NCBI GenBank assembly: GCA_023853785.1
Contig: JAJIRX010000584.1
Coordinates: 1-64,000 of the forward strand
From: Psilocybe azurescens
Taxonomy: Eukaryota; Basidiomycota; Agaricomycetes; Agaricales; Agrocybaceae
Direction: 5' to 3'
Length of the DNA: 64,000 nt
Shown here: piece by piece, positions 1-12,398 of the stretch
Numbering within the stretch: position 1 is the first letter of the stretch
Layout: each line of letters begins with the position of its first letter
The notes under the pieces: generated by a model
Database searches by the model: none
What the model was told of the DNA's origin: nothing
Seen by the model: the letters and a program-made list of their open reading frames with translations, nothing else
Program-made: the position numbers and the translations under genes

Positions 1-1137
1 TTTTCTTCATAGTCAACATACTGCATTAGCGTGTTAGGTTGTCCATGATTTGCACTGATATAGATATGTCATTGTGAACTGGGTGTCCATTGGGAAAGTA
101 CATACCCAGCATATCACCAATTTTCTGACAGATTTGATGTTTCATGTCATCAGCTTTCTGCTTGAGGTACGATAAAGATCTGGATCATATATTAATATCC
201 AGATCAGAATGGAATACACTAAGACTTACTAATAGGATCACAACTGCTATCCAAACGCCTCCAGCTTAGCGCTGACATGTCCAAGATCCCAGCCTTTGTG
301 AACTGGGACGGCAATCTTCATGTAGTCCATGAGAGCCTCAGAGGTGAAGTGCCATTTCGGTTCCATGTGATACTCTGCTGAATTCCGTACAATGCAAAGA
401 AGCCCTCAACACCAACGCGCATTCTCAAACCATCTATCTTTGAAACCATGCATGTTAAGTAAAAATAATTCAATACAATTACAATACATACAAGCTTCCG
501 TATGGTCCTGAGAGTGTTACTGACATCTTGTACGAGATTTTAGGAGTGGCGTGGATGATAGACACGGGAAGACACAGTGTCAGTATGGTGAGCAACTATC
601 TCTTTGAGTTCAGCGTCGTCCAGAGCCTCGTATTCAGCCTTAAATTCTTCACAGTGTAGTTTTAGTAGAGTGGGAGTCTCGCCGTCTAGTAAGGTATTAG
701 GTTAGACAAAGAATTGCTAGTATACTTTAAAATACATACTTCCAAGCTCCTCAGCCTTCATGTGTACAAATGCATTGTACGGATTGACAATTTCTGCTTG
801 TTGATAAGGTGCACCCCAGACTGAAAAAAAAGGAAGTAGCGATCCTTTGTATCAAATTGATGAGCCAAGTCCACGGCAGTGTTTAATGTTGATTTCATCC
901 ATTCATCACTGCATCGTTGATTTCAGCTTGATGTTGGCTGTTACGCTCGAACGCACAGCACGTTGAGCAAAAGTGAGTGGCGCAGCTTTTGCAGGTGCAG
1001 GATCTTGAATACGCAAGGAAGCTGTACAGTAGTCTGAGGCATTATCAACTACATAAAAGCCAGCTAGTATTTAAACTCTTCCTTAAACACAAATTTGCAA
1101 GTGTGAAGGCCAAAGAAGAAATATATTTCAAGGTACA
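1..1137. other. Spacer with decayed coding traces
   Basis: No intact gene is visible. On the minus strand about 265-420 reads as a coding-like stretch that includes the peptide WHFTSEALMDYMKIAVPV and ends at a stop near 285. A second frame just upstream reads RVGVEGFFALY, which suggests a shifted or decayed gene end. I do not recognise the family. The position beside a KDZ transposase and other decayed frames suggests a repeat-derived fragment, which is inference. Confidence 0.3.
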
Positions 1138-1256
1138 TAGTAAATTACGAACACATATATTTCATGGTAGTAAGTTACGAACACATATATTTCACGATAG
1201 TAAGTTACGAACACATATATTTCATGGTAGTAAATTATGAACACTCTTTTTTCTGA
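1138..1256. repeat. 30-bp tandem repeat, about 3.6 copies
   Basis: A 30-base unit containing the core ttacgaacacatatatttca is repeated three times head to tail, and a fourth partial copy ends in a diverged tail (gaacactct). The copies differ at only a few bases, including CpG to TpG/CpA type changes. The + frame reads a ten-residue unit KLRTHIFHGS, but nothing suggests that it is a real protein. It is a minisatellite, not a CRISPR array, because the units abut without spacers. Confidence 0.85.
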
Positions 1257-1374
1257 GATAACATCTACAAAAAGGGATGGTTAAACTCAATGATGAGACA
1301 AAAAGAGCTAGTGTCAGTAATGGACCGGATGCCATGAAAAATCTAGCTATGTTCAATAACACAAAAGGGAATAT

Positions 1375-2908
1375 CTATGCCAAAGAGGAAGAGATTGACT
1401 GCTCTAATTCATCGGTGTATGAATGCATCAGAGACACAAGTTCAGCCACAAGAGCATGTCCAACACCCAAATCCAACAGCTCATTATTCCACTTGGACAT
1501 ACCAATGTTATGACAAATAAGGTCTATAGCGGCATACTTATCATCCAGATGGTTGGCCTGAATGAAGGTAAGGTATGCAATAGCAGGGGTAGCTTTAGCA
1601 GGTGTGACAGGTGAATGAATGGTGGAGTTTGAAGACGGCGCGCCACAGGTCAATGATAAAGGGCGGGAGAATTAGAACTATAACGTGATGGGGTTCCAGA
1701 GGAAACCCATACATTTGAAGATCCAGGTCGTGTCCTTGATGATGAGACCCTTTGGGGGTGAGCCGGAGTAGTACGAGAACTGGAAGGTGTGAGAGCCTGA
1801 CGTGGTTGAGAAGAAAATGGTTTGGTTATATGGTCGATTTGGGTAAGAAGTTCTTGTTCACGTTGTTGAGAGTTAGCTAGAGCCCCCTCCGTTTGCTGAA
1901 GGATTTCCTGAACTTGACAGAGTTCTGTGTTGAGTTCGCTCTGCTTTTTGAGGCACGCTGAAAGTTGGTCCGAGAGGGTGGTATCTTCGTCGTCATCATC
2001 AGAGTCAGAGAGAACAATAACGGACTGACATTGTCCGTAATAGGTGAAGATACTTGAGCCAGGTGGCGAAGCTGAAGGGTGTGCGTGCTGAGCGGGATAT
2101 GGGGAGGAGTGGCAGTGGGTTTGGACAGTTTCCAAAGCTTCTCCACACATTTCTGTAAACCACAATTGTAGGGACTCCAATGTCTCGAATAAACCTTTGA
2201 ATGATATCGAAAACAGCCTTCGAGGTGTGTGGTACCTCGCAAATCATATGGTTCGGAAAGTAAACATCTGCCTTCACATACTCTGGCTGCTTTAGAGATC
2301 CAGGTCGAGTTCCGCCTTCAACATGAACAATGAGAGTGGTTCCACCAAATGTTCTGTCTAAGAGCGCAGCCTAGAAAAATTGAAAAGTTATGAACAAATA
2401 TAAAAAGGACCAGCAAACAACACACCCGTATCAAAGAGTAATTCCTGTAAGCGCTTACGCAGAGTAGACCAAAGGTCTGTTCCCTGAGCATTCCGTGGTA
2501 CATTCTTGCGAAGGATCAGATATTCGCTATAGAACTTGTAGGGAGGAGACTGTCCAACGATGACTTGGCTAGGCCAGGAGCAAACCAAGCAAGGTCTGCA
2601 TAGTCAAACCGATCACGGAAAGCTGTAAATATGTCTGGTTCACTGGAGAGGGTACCAAGACGACGCCATAGATCATATATACCAACAGGATGAAATGAAA
2701 GAGATCCCCACGCAGCAGGGACTTGACCAGCATTGGGCGGAGGAGTGATAAGAGCCTCTGAAGAGTTTGCCATGCAGGGCAGATAGAGGGACCGACATTG
2801 TGTTGCTATCAATGTTTTATTCACTCTTGAACAGGTCTTGACCCTGTCATCGTTGTATATGGTAAGATGCGATCTTATAGAAATCGGGACTACCAAAAAA
2901 GATGACAT
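1375..2908 (-). pseudogene. Unrecognised repeat-associated gene, frames broken
   Basis: The minus strand carries a chain of coding-like pieces. From the 5' side these are a stretch with PPPNAGQVPAAWGSLSFHP and FRDRFDYADLAWF (about 2520-2790), a piece reading LRKNVPRNAQGTDLW (about 2440-2520), after an intron a piece with GGTTLIVHVEGGTRP (about 2290-2350), then a long part with an acidic run (SDSDDDDED), a glutamine-rich coiled coil of about 60 residues and a Ser/Pro tail (1650-2180). The final piece (1375-1653) has a helical domain with DDKYAAIDLICHNIGMS. Frames change near 2185 and near 1660, so it is either decayed or affected by single-base errors. I do not recognise the family. Its setting suggests a dispersed, element-associated gene. 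The true start is uncertain. Confidence 0.4.
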
Positions 2909-4123
2909 GATGCCAATTTGGGAACATCACATCACTTAGAGAGGCCTTGATACTCAGAAGATAAAACTCTTCATTGTATATGTATTCGCAAGTATTGACC
3001 TTGAAAAAAAAGTTTAGGTACCTGACCATTATATGTGTTATTTTATTACACTTAGCAGGTGCATATCAAGTTGTACAAGTTGGTAGAATGTACATCTGAC
3101 CCAACTCATTTTTCCATTCATATTGCTAATAGGTAGCTCTAAAGCATATAAGTGGTCATATTTCCTTGTCTTCAGACAAATAGAATGCTATTGATTAATT
3201 AGAATGTGTATTATATGGCATTCACTCGTGTGATTACTCCAGGAGGTTCCAGTTATGTTGACATGTAATATAGCTTCAAGACCTATTATCCTATGGCCCA
3301 TATCAACTGCTACAAGGAAACAGCGCTATAAAGGACCATCTAGATTATATTTGTCATTTAATACTCTACTTAGAGGTTCAGTAATGCATTAAACTACCTT
3401 GTTTTCTTTGAAGGAAGCCAAATTTTAGATTAACTTGCCACGATTTGCATCGTTTACCACACAGTAACGATTGAAGCCATAAAGAAGCGAAGTGTAAACT
3501 TGAATTCCTGTGAAATTTCTCTTTAAAATGAGTCCAACTTATTTTTTGGCCATTCTGGACGGTTAGGACCCCTTCTGAACTGCAGAGCAGCATTGAAAGA
3601 TATCTAAAGCTCACAGTTAGAGATGCAAATACATAGAGTGAGCTGTTCTTCACGTATTTACTGTGCAGAACTGGGAGTTTATTACTATCTGAACTACACA
3701 GATACTAAATACCCTAGCATCGAGTTAAGCCTCATAGTGCAAAGAAGTATCCAGTCGGCACAATGGCCGCCGGATACTCAATATAATTCTTTTTGTCATA
3801 CTGGCTTTTTCCAGGATTCAAGTTGAAGATGTTTGTGTGCAAATCAGCACTGGTGTGGTCATGTTGGCGAAAAGTAGACAACATTTTATAGGAAAGAGGG
3901 AGGTAATGAAATAAATTTGTGTGGTGTTCGCAAGACTTCTGGTGCGAAGTGATAAAGCAGAAGCCAACCAGTACATTGTTCAAAACCTTTTGGTCTGGAA
4001 ATATAAAAATCAGTTTGAGCTCACGATGACATGGGGGTCTGGTTGCTCTAATTGTTTTCTTCGCACTCGAAGTCCTTTGGGTAGCTATTCATTGGATTGT
4101 ATTAAATGTACATTTAAAGTCAA
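2909..4123. other. Intergenic, no gene seen
   Basis: About 1.2 kb of AT-rich sequence lies between the decayed gene at 1375-2908 and the KDZ transposase. Only short frames occur, with no recognisable domain, no convincing splice pattern and no clear terminal repeat for the neighbouring transposon. Confidence 0.5.
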
Positions 4124-7100
4124 TTAATTGTCTCTAATAGACACGTTCTCTAAAAGGCTAACAAATACATCTGTGTCTACATCTACTCCTACATTTAGAT
4201 CATCAACTAAAACAGTATCGCCCACCTCCAAAACTTCGACTTCAACCTGAGTAATCCTTAATATATCTGTTGCCCAAGAAGGAGGTGGAATATTGACATT
4301 GCGAGATGGGTCACGTCCTTTCCGTTCCCCATAAAATAAGCTACCACTGAACCCAGAGAGTTGACTTGTCTGGACAAGACGTTTAACGATAGCTTCATGG
4401 ATTTTGTTGCGATACTGCCAACGAGAAGAAATCTCAAATGCAACTGAGGGATTAACAAATAAATTAGTCTGAACAGCACAATAATGGTCAACATGATCGT
4501 CATAAAGAAAAGTGAGTAGGCGACGAATTTCCACATTCAAGCGGACAATTTCTTCCTTAGCACACTTGATCTGGAAATACATGACCATACCCTCACGATT
4601 GGCTGGCTGCGCCCAGTCCATATTCAAAACATTTTGTCGGCTATCTTGTAGAAGATCGAAGTCGGCAAGATTCACGGCAGCAATGACTGACTCCCAACTC
4701 AGAGCTGGCCGTTGTGGTACTATGAGGCTGGCCATTTCGTTGTAACGTTTCAAAGCAGACTGGATAGCATCTGCTCATGTCTTGAGTGATTTGCTGATCT
4801 TCTCATGAAGTTTATAACCTGATAACAAGTTAGAATGCAGCAATGATGCAGGAATTGAACTGACATACCGATGCCACTCATGCCTAACTTCTTGATCTCG
4901 AAGAGGCGTTGAACAACAAGCCTCTCAAGTTCATCGAGCGCCCGGCAATATTTGCGTTCACGGACAACAACCAAGCCTGCTTGGTATTCAGGCGAAGTAG
5001 GTGCCCAACGGACTGGAATATCATTGGCCTCTTCATAACGGAGAACCTCTTCATTCTTTGCAGTCCAACGCTGGAATGTTGTGCGATATTGTGTATTGAT
5101 CTTTGTGATCTGTGCGCCAGTGTACCCTTCTACAATCATCAGGCGGTCACGACTTTTATAAGCTTTTGTGGCATCGTCACTTTTCTGCCTGAATAATTAT
5201 CAGCAAAATATTGAAATACTGGATTCATACTCACTTCAGCGAGCTCAGGTCGAACAGATGTTCCATGTATTCTGCGGACGCCTGCTCCTCTGCTGGCTCT
5301 GTACGTAGGCTGGCTAGATATTTGCATTCACTTTTAAGGTAGTTCTCATAGTCTTCTTGGCCGATCTTCAGCTGCGTCAATAACTGAGCCAGACAAGGCA
5401 AGTCAATCTGGATCTTCTCAAGAGCTTGGTCATAATTCTCATATATGAAATTCCCTAAGAAATTTGAGATAATTAGTTAAAACCAAAAATTAGAATTAAA
5501 GCAACTGACCAGAAGCGCAATGCTTGTCAAGGTCATGGAAATAGAAGTGTTCGTCTATATGCTGCTGCCGGTGATATGGCGTTGCTAGGCGGGTGACTGA
5601 GGCAAGTTCGTTGGAGCGGCAGAATGTGTGCTTGCACTCTTCAAAATCTTCCAGCCCTACCCCTTCAATGTATAGAGGATGCCATTGTACCTGACAGCCA
5701 CGGTTGTGGGCATGGCTGTGGAATGCAGGAACGACACCACAAAAACGGGATGCCCTAACTTTCTCACCGAGAATACTTTTTTGAGGGTGACCGTAAAAGC
5801 ACACATAATGTCATAAGCGAGACATATGTCAGACCCGAATTCCTGGAGTAACTGATTGACAATTGCAAGAGGGTACTTCATTCTGATTTCAGAAAGTTAG
5901 AATAAGTAAAGACACAAAAAGGGTAACATACAATTCACCGCTGCAAATCATGTCACAGATAACAAGTAAATGTCCATGACAGCAGACAGACAAAAAGATC
6001 CCTGCGACTGCGAAAAGAGCATACATTTTCTTCCGCGACTCAGGGCCAGCATTCTTCCATCGATCCACACAGGTATCAAGGCACTTGGCCAAATTGTCGT
6101 GCTCGGAGACATTAAGCCATGCAATTTCCTCAGAACTGAGATCTTTGTTCCCATCGGAACTGGGGTGGCCACTTGGAGATGCTTTGCTCTATGGGGCGTT
6201 TTCTTGATCAGGTTTGGCTACGCCTTTTTTATGAGGGGGAAAATGCTTTGATGACTATTTCTTGATTAAATGAAGCCTTGGATTTTGCAACAATGTACAC
6301 ACCTGTTTCACCTCGTCTTTGAATATATCCACCTCATCTGGAAGAATCCATCGCCCAGATGTTGAAGAACGAGTGTCTGTACGGACTGACCCTGCACGGA
6401 ATGCACTGTCGATAAGCTTGAGAGAATTGTTGCCGTCCATAGCAGCCAAGAGGCGGAATTTGAGTTTCGTTTCATTCTCAACTTTGTAAAGGCACGGAGG
6501 GCAGACATTTTGCCTCTCCCAGGTCTGGTTGCGTCCAAGTTCGTTTGCTACAATCCGATCTACGGCTCGAATGATTTTGAGGTAGCAGTCGTACACATTG
6601 CTGAGCTGGTCAGCCAAATAAGGTCTGTGAGGTACCTGGAGGAGTCAATTGAGATCACAGCAGATCAGAAGAGCTTTCAACTTACAGCATAATAGTGATT
6701 CAAAGCCTTAGCAAAGGCATCCAGACTGAAGGGAGGGGAGACATGCCGTAATTGACGATAAAATCGTAGTGTTTCAATAGAAAATCCCAATTTGGGCTGT
6801 TCGGGTGACGTTGAGATGATACCAAACTCTACAAGGGTGACCGCAGACGACACAGCAGATGTCTGAAAAAGGAACGAGCTCCATGGCCTGTCAAGGTGTC
6901 AGTGGAAATGTCTCGGAATAGAAGTTTGAAGTGACCTTCCAAAGAAATAACCTCCATTGTCCACCCATCCCGATCCCAATTGCCTGCATCTCTGGCAGGC
7001 GCACCTTGCCATTGGAATTTCAGAAATGCGTCAACGAGATGCGGTAGCATCGACTTCCAGGCCTCGTTCTGCCGTTCTATTTGATCTTTTCGTGTTCGAT

Positions 7101-7569
7101 GGTCCTTCCACTTGCTATCAAGTGAACATCAGCAATACAATTCAGTGGATGGAAACAGAAGACTTACTGCTCAGAAAGTGTCCCAAGGAACAAGTCTTGC
7201 AATTTCACTTCACCACCAGCATGGCTGGAAAAGAACCCCTCTTCACCTGGGGGTAGACAAGAAAAAGCCAGTCGGCCTTCATTGCTCCAGTCTGGGTCAT
7301 TCATATTAACATCCTCTTCGTTGTAAATAATAAGATCTTCGCATGCTGCAAAGCTGAGCGCTGTTATGATGTTAGATAAAATTTACTGAGAATCTGAAAC
7401 AACACATACATGCGAGTTGAGTCTGACGCTCATTTTTCTCCTTTGCGACGTCTTTCGCACTCTTATTGAGCTTCATGCGTTTGTTGGCGGGTTTGGAGGT
7501 GGACTGCAATCCAAAGCTACCACCACATGTAACCCAAACACCGCTAGAAAGGCCAGGTCGTTTGCTCAT
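4124..7569 (-). CDS. KDZ-family transposase, near full length
   Basis: This is a Kyakuja-Dileera-Zisupton (KDZ) DDE-type transposase, expected to cut and paste a DNA element. The ATG at 7569 gives MSKRPGLSSGVW. Downstream pieces, joined over several short introns, match the family order: an N-terminal region with GEEGFFSSHAGGEVK and a CxC-type cysteine cluster near 6850-6890; MDGNNSLK (first catalytic Asp, about 6430); CVDRWKNAGPESRKKM and FAVAGIFLSVCCHGH (about 5990-6080); MKYPLAIVNQLL followed by YDIMCAF (second Asp, about 5810); and HAHNRGCQVQWHPLYIEGVG (about 5660-5720). A coiled helical tail follows, including YTGAQI near 5110 and ending VSIRDN at 4124. An apparent one-base loss lies in the T6 run at 5777-5782 (+ strand), just after YDIMCAF. 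CpG content looks ordinary, unlike the element at 9.5-13.8 kb, so this copy may be younger. I found no terminal repeats. Confidence 0.85.
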
Positions 7570-9407
7570 GGATAGGTGGAGGAGGTTCGTGGACAGGGGG
7601 AGGGGAAGAAGGGGGCAGACATGACGGCAACGGGACCAAGGGTTTGGAAAGGGGTGAAGTCCCACTGTTCCTTTTGTTATGTAATTACCAATCCATCTTA
7701 ATCCTAATCGGTCGATGCGCAGACATCATGTGACTGCATCCCAAGCCAGACATGAGTGTGATGAACATGCAGCCGTACGGCCGCCGGTGAAGTGCCTGGA
7801 AGCGAACATGAACCTCCGAATATTGTAAGCCTGCGCTCTTTGATTTTTTCCGACATCGTTGTCAATGTCGAGCACATAGTGAGCATAATATACACTGGTG
7901 TTCAGTGTTTAATATTAATAAAGCTACACAAATTATAACTATTCCTGTCTCTTAATAATGTACAGAAAGGAGCAGATGGAAGGGACAGGCCGGGAGAAAG
8001 GGATGGGAGGAACAGGACAGGAGGAATTCGGGATAGACAGAAAAGGGAGTGATTCCAGTAAAGGAAATGGCGCACTGTCAGGCAGCAGGCGGGAAAATGA
8101 TGGCAACAAATCTCTAGCCTGGCGGCAGCGGCAAGGTGGGAGGGAGGGAGCGGGATGCCGAGCGTTGTCGTGATTGATGGGCGCTGATGATTGATGGGAG
8201 CTCAACATGCCTGGGACTGATTAGGTGCTGACTGATATCTCATTATCTAGTTTCTTGTCTAATCTAATCTGTTATCTTAACTAATCTAATAGTCTTGTCT
8301 AATCAGAAAAATCGAGGAGGGAATAAAGATTAAGTAGACACCTAGGACATGGAATGTCAGTGGGTAAGGCGAAACACGGAAATTCATTCAAATCAGGTGG
8401 CGCATCACCATCGGTTCCTGCTGTCTGATGTGACCGGGGGTGGGAACCTGGGTGGCGGCCCCAAAACACAAATGGTCTGCTTAATAATAATTAGTCATGA
8501 TTACATAACTTGATTCTCCTTTTGGGTAATCTTAGTCATCATGCTCTCTTATATTATAGATAGATGATATTATATGCTTAGTCAGTATTACATAATATTT
8601 TTTATATAAGCTCTTAAATAATCCATTTAGGTCATATGATATTTGTAATAAATGCGAAATTATAAAATACACTCAACAGGAATTGAACTAACAGCTTTAT
8701 ATATATTAATTCTATACACACATTATCAACTACACTATTATTGTTTGTGGTATTCTCAACATTTTATGAATTATATACCATTCTTTACAACAACCAATAA
8801 TATATTCTGGCACTTCCTCTGAAGCTATACCCACATATTATATATCAAAATGATCAGAAAATTGAGAGCAATGCACCTGTAATTACATTATCATCTGAAT
8901 ATTATGTCAGCATGTTCAATATACAAAATACTGTAAATTTGAATATATATGGATATTGTAAACTATTTTTTGCAACAAAATAGCACTCTGTTAGCTATAT
9001 ATTAATAGTGTTGCAATATTAGAAATTAATAGAATACAAAGATTAATTTTATTCAAGAAATTTAAATTATATAAGCACAGATTTATATAAAAATAGGTAT
9101 TTCTTTACCAGAAAATTTTTAATTTTATATAACTATTACATAAACATATTCTCCTCAATTTTACAATTCTAACAATACTAAATTTGTCACAAACTGTTGA
9201 GATCTATATATACTTTTTGTGTTATTACTTGCTGAGCTGTAAATAGTATGCTGACATAATATAGTTCTGCTTGGTACCACTCAGATTCCACTCGGAATTG
9301 GGTCTAATTGGGTTTTAAATTTGATAAATTCCACTTGGGTTCTGGTCGGATTTTGGTTGGACTTGTTAACAGTGGAACTGATCGGAACTGGTGGTTCCAA
9401 TCAGAAT
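7570..9407. other. Intergenic spacer, partly very AT-rich
   Basis: Upstream of the KDZ gene there is a purine-rich stretch (about 7960-8160, runs such as gggagggaggga), then a very AT-rich block (about 8500-9260) with no open frame of note. A weak box A/box B-like pair on the minus strand at about 8655-8750 was considered as a tRNA-like remnant and not accepted. No gene is supported here. Confidence 0.5.
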
Positions 9408-9508
9408 CCAGTCAGAATCCGGTCAGAAAATTTTGGACATTTTCCTGCTAATTTGGCAGGAACACTGCCAAATAAGGTTTCGGTTTGAACTGGTCAGATT
9501 CTGACTGG
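9408..9508. repeat. Nested inverted repeat (foldback)
   Basis: The arm ccagtcagaatc (9408-9419) is matched exactly by its reverse complement gattctgactgg (9497-9508), and the match continues imperfectly outwards. Inside it sits a perfect 9-bp stem, atttggcag (9451-9459) and ctgccaaat (9465-9473), with a 5-base loop. The surrounding 9280-9520 is filled with variants of GGTCAGATTC and GGTTCC. It lies exactly at the left edge of the CpG-free element, so it may be part of that element's terminus or an independent foldback insertion. Confidence 0.7.
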
Positions 9509-9865
9509 TTCCGATCAATACCTGTGGGAGAGTGTAAAGACCTCCTGTACATTGTAATACTGCTCAACCCCCACTCATGTATTCCTATTGTGTTTCATTT
9601 GTTAGATTGCTAGATTAAAAGCTGCACATGTATTGACTTGATGAATGGTTTAACCAATGTACTTTTTGTCTCACCACACAAACAAAAGCTTTACATGTTG
9701 TACATTTATACCAACTGAGTATCAGGAATAACAAGGCCATACTGTGGGATACACAGATCAAATGCAATCATGCCAGGGGTTGAAGTTGGGCCATTAGCTG
9801 TGACAAGAAAAATCTCAATTTATTCACTACCAACAAATTCCATATGACTAGGCAAGCACTCAGTC

Positions 9866-11641
9866 CTAATTGAGTGTATGCATAATGCAGAGCCACAGCC
9901 AAATCATGTAGATTGTTAAAGGGTACTGGGACAGCAGATTTTTAAATGAGTGTGTTGCAAGAAAAGATTCAGTGCTATGGTTCACATGCAGGCAAAGTTT
10001 TGTGGAGTGTGGCTTTGTGGCAACCATAATGGGGATGCTGAGCATGCCTGGCAGCAGCACAATAAAGATTGGTGAGAAGGTACCAAAAGAAATCTCTTTC
10101 TCTCTCTGCTCTTCTGCAAAGGTGATGTGCACTGGGTCCACAACATATTCTTCAATGTTGAGGATCTCTGGGAAGATGCATTTTGAAGTATTGGCCCACA
10201 GCCAGAAACCATAAAAAGGCCCTCACATACCAAAACAATAAAGGGTTGGTTTGGATGCACATAAAGGAGGTTGTTCAGGACTGATATTTGAATAGGAGTA
10301 ATGACAGGAAAAAGATAGTGGTGTTCTGAAATGGTCATCAGTGCAGCAATGTTTAAATTTTCAGCCTCTGGGACTCTCAGTATTTGGTCAAAAAACTCTG
10401 ATGCTAACACCAGTGTCACCCTCTCCCCTTCTTCTTTCCACAAAAAAATCCCTTGCATATTTAGAACAATAGTGAGAGATCATAAAATGATTTGCCAAGT
10501 TGTCACTTCCTCCCAGTTCCACTTGATGTGTTGCAAGCATGACCTGTATTTTGACATCTTCCACAGATGTGGGCATAATTGCAGGTCACCCCTGAGTTAG
10601 GGCATCTGTTTGCATTCCACTGTCTGCATGCCTCTCTTTGTCAACTTTCTGTTCTGCTTCTGCTTGGCAGAGCTTGCTGTCTCTCCTGCAACCCAGCTCT
10701 GGCATACTGGATTTATAAGGTATTGAGGTTGCTGAATTGCCAATGGTCAGTGAGGAGGTCATGTTGTTGAGCAACACAAAGTTGTACAGCCTTGTCAAAC
10801 CAGATGATGCTGGTATGATAGCTGGTGGGAACAGAAGTGAACAATTGGTTGACAAATTCTCTGTATTGTTCCAATTCTAACCTTTGGTGAGAAAAGACAT
10901 AAATGGTAGCTCTGATATACCATTCCCAAGCAATGACAAAGTTTGAATGGGTTTTAACAGTTTTGGAGGGGACCCAGGATCCCATGACAAGCTCAAGGCT
11001 GCCAACATGTTCTTGGACTGAGTTGTCAGTGAAAACTACATAGACACCAGCAAAGACATGGTTGAGATTAATAGCATATCCAGTGAAGAGATTAACCCAT
11101 TCACTGTCAGGAGATTGACAGCATTTCAGTGAGTTGAGCAGAGAGGATTTTGCAAATTTGGGGTCTCAGGAGAAGTTTTCAAGGAGGCTGATTGTCTTTC
11201 CCAGTTCAGGTGCAAGGTTTGTGGGCTCAAATTCCTCCTGCACAACCCAAGTAAATTGTTTGATGTTGATTTGTTGATTTGCAAGTGATTCCCCTTCATT
11301 ATTATCATCATCATCCACCTCTCTATCCCTCTCTTTGGCCTTTTGCATTGAGTCTCTTCCTTGTCTGGCTATTGTCATCCTCTGATCTGTATTGCTCTCC
11401 AGTGGCAGAGGGTAACTTATCTGCTTGGCATGATACCTGCACCATTTGCAACTGCCATCCCATAGACAGCACCTGACTGTTTGAACTTGTCAAAGTTATC
11501 AAGGATGGCAATATATAATTCCAAAGACACAAGAGCAGCATCAGGTTGGATGTCTGCAACACCTTGGACAATGGCTGTCTGGATTTGGAGTATTGCCCTG
11601 GCCTTTGCAACTTGGCTAGAACAGTACACTTCAACAATCAT
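9866..11641 (-). pseudogene. Decayed companion gene of the recombinase element
   Basis: Minus-strand pieces in changing frames read as one degraded protein. From the 5' side they show AILQIQTAIVQGVADIQPDA (about 11540-11600), an acidic KERDREVDDDDNNEGE stretch (about 11290-11340), LGKTISLLENFS (about 11170), GSWVPSKTVKTHSNFVIAWE (about 10925-10985) followed by LELEQYREFVNQLFTS and SIIWFDKAVQ, and further degraded frames to about 9866. I recall similar sequence (SWVPSKT-KTH, LEQY, AFDKAV) from dispersed Agaricomycete repeats that also carry a tyrosine recombinase, but I cannot name a function. No CG dinucleotide occurs within it. Stops and shifts make it non-functional. Confidence 0.5.
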
Positions 11642-12039
11642 GTTGCAAGAATTTGGACTCCAATGGATAACAGTTGTGGCTCCAGAGGTTGTTGTTGGAG
11701 CTGAGGCTGAGGCTGCTGCTTGTGCTGTTGTGGATCTGGTCCCAGTGGCACCTGCTCTTGTGGGCCTGAAGATGGTTTGCTCAGATTTTGTACTGCCTGC
11801 AGTCTCTGCAGGTGTTTGCCAGGTGCATCATCAGATATGTAATGAGTTGGTAGGATTTACACTGCTGGCACCGACCAGTGTAAGTAAAACTTACAGCAAA
11901 TTAAATACAGAACTTATATAAGAATTATCCATGGTTCAGATACAGATTCTACCTGGATAGATCTGAGTTAGTCCCTAGTCCAATATCTCCAGACATCAAG
12001 CACATTGTTGGAAATATGTCTTAAAGAGGGGTGATATCA

Positions 12040-12290
12040 GGGTTTCTCTTATTTACTTCTATTTTCATCTCATGATTATCTTTTATCTTTTATCTTATCA
12101 TTTATCATTTATCATATTATTTATCATTCTTGATATCTTGATTATTCCAGAAGCTTCCATCACTACTCTTTTCCATTACTCATTATGATCTTGTTTATTA
12201 TTCACCATGACCTTTATTACTCATCATTACTCATTATTGCTTTCTTTATTACTCATTATGGTCCTTCTTATTACTCATCATGAAATCTTA
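12040..12290. repeat. AT-rich low-complexity tract
   Basis: Irregular short repeats of ttatc and tttatcat (about 12075-12130) are followed by repeats of attactcattat (about 12170-12290). They lie between the two divergent decayed genes of the element, where a shared promoter would be expected. They could equally be simple-sequence expansion. Confidence 0.6.
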
Positions 12291-12398
12291 CTTAGTAAGT
12301 CACCTCTAGAGTAGTATAAGTACCACATGTTTTGTAGGTAGCTCCCCAGTTTCAATCTCTTAGAATTTCCACTATCATTGGTGTGAACCTTCAGATCA

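Noticed and set aside
1138..1256. Possible CRISPR-like repeat array
   Set aside because: The 30-bp units are contiguous with no unique spacers, and the genome is eukaryotic.
8655..8750. tRNA-like sequence on the minus strand (box A-like tagtgtagttgataatg and box B-like agttcaattcc)
   Set aside because: The T-arm and acceptor arms do not pair well and no anticodon arm is clear. At best it is a strongly decayed tRNA-derived repeat.
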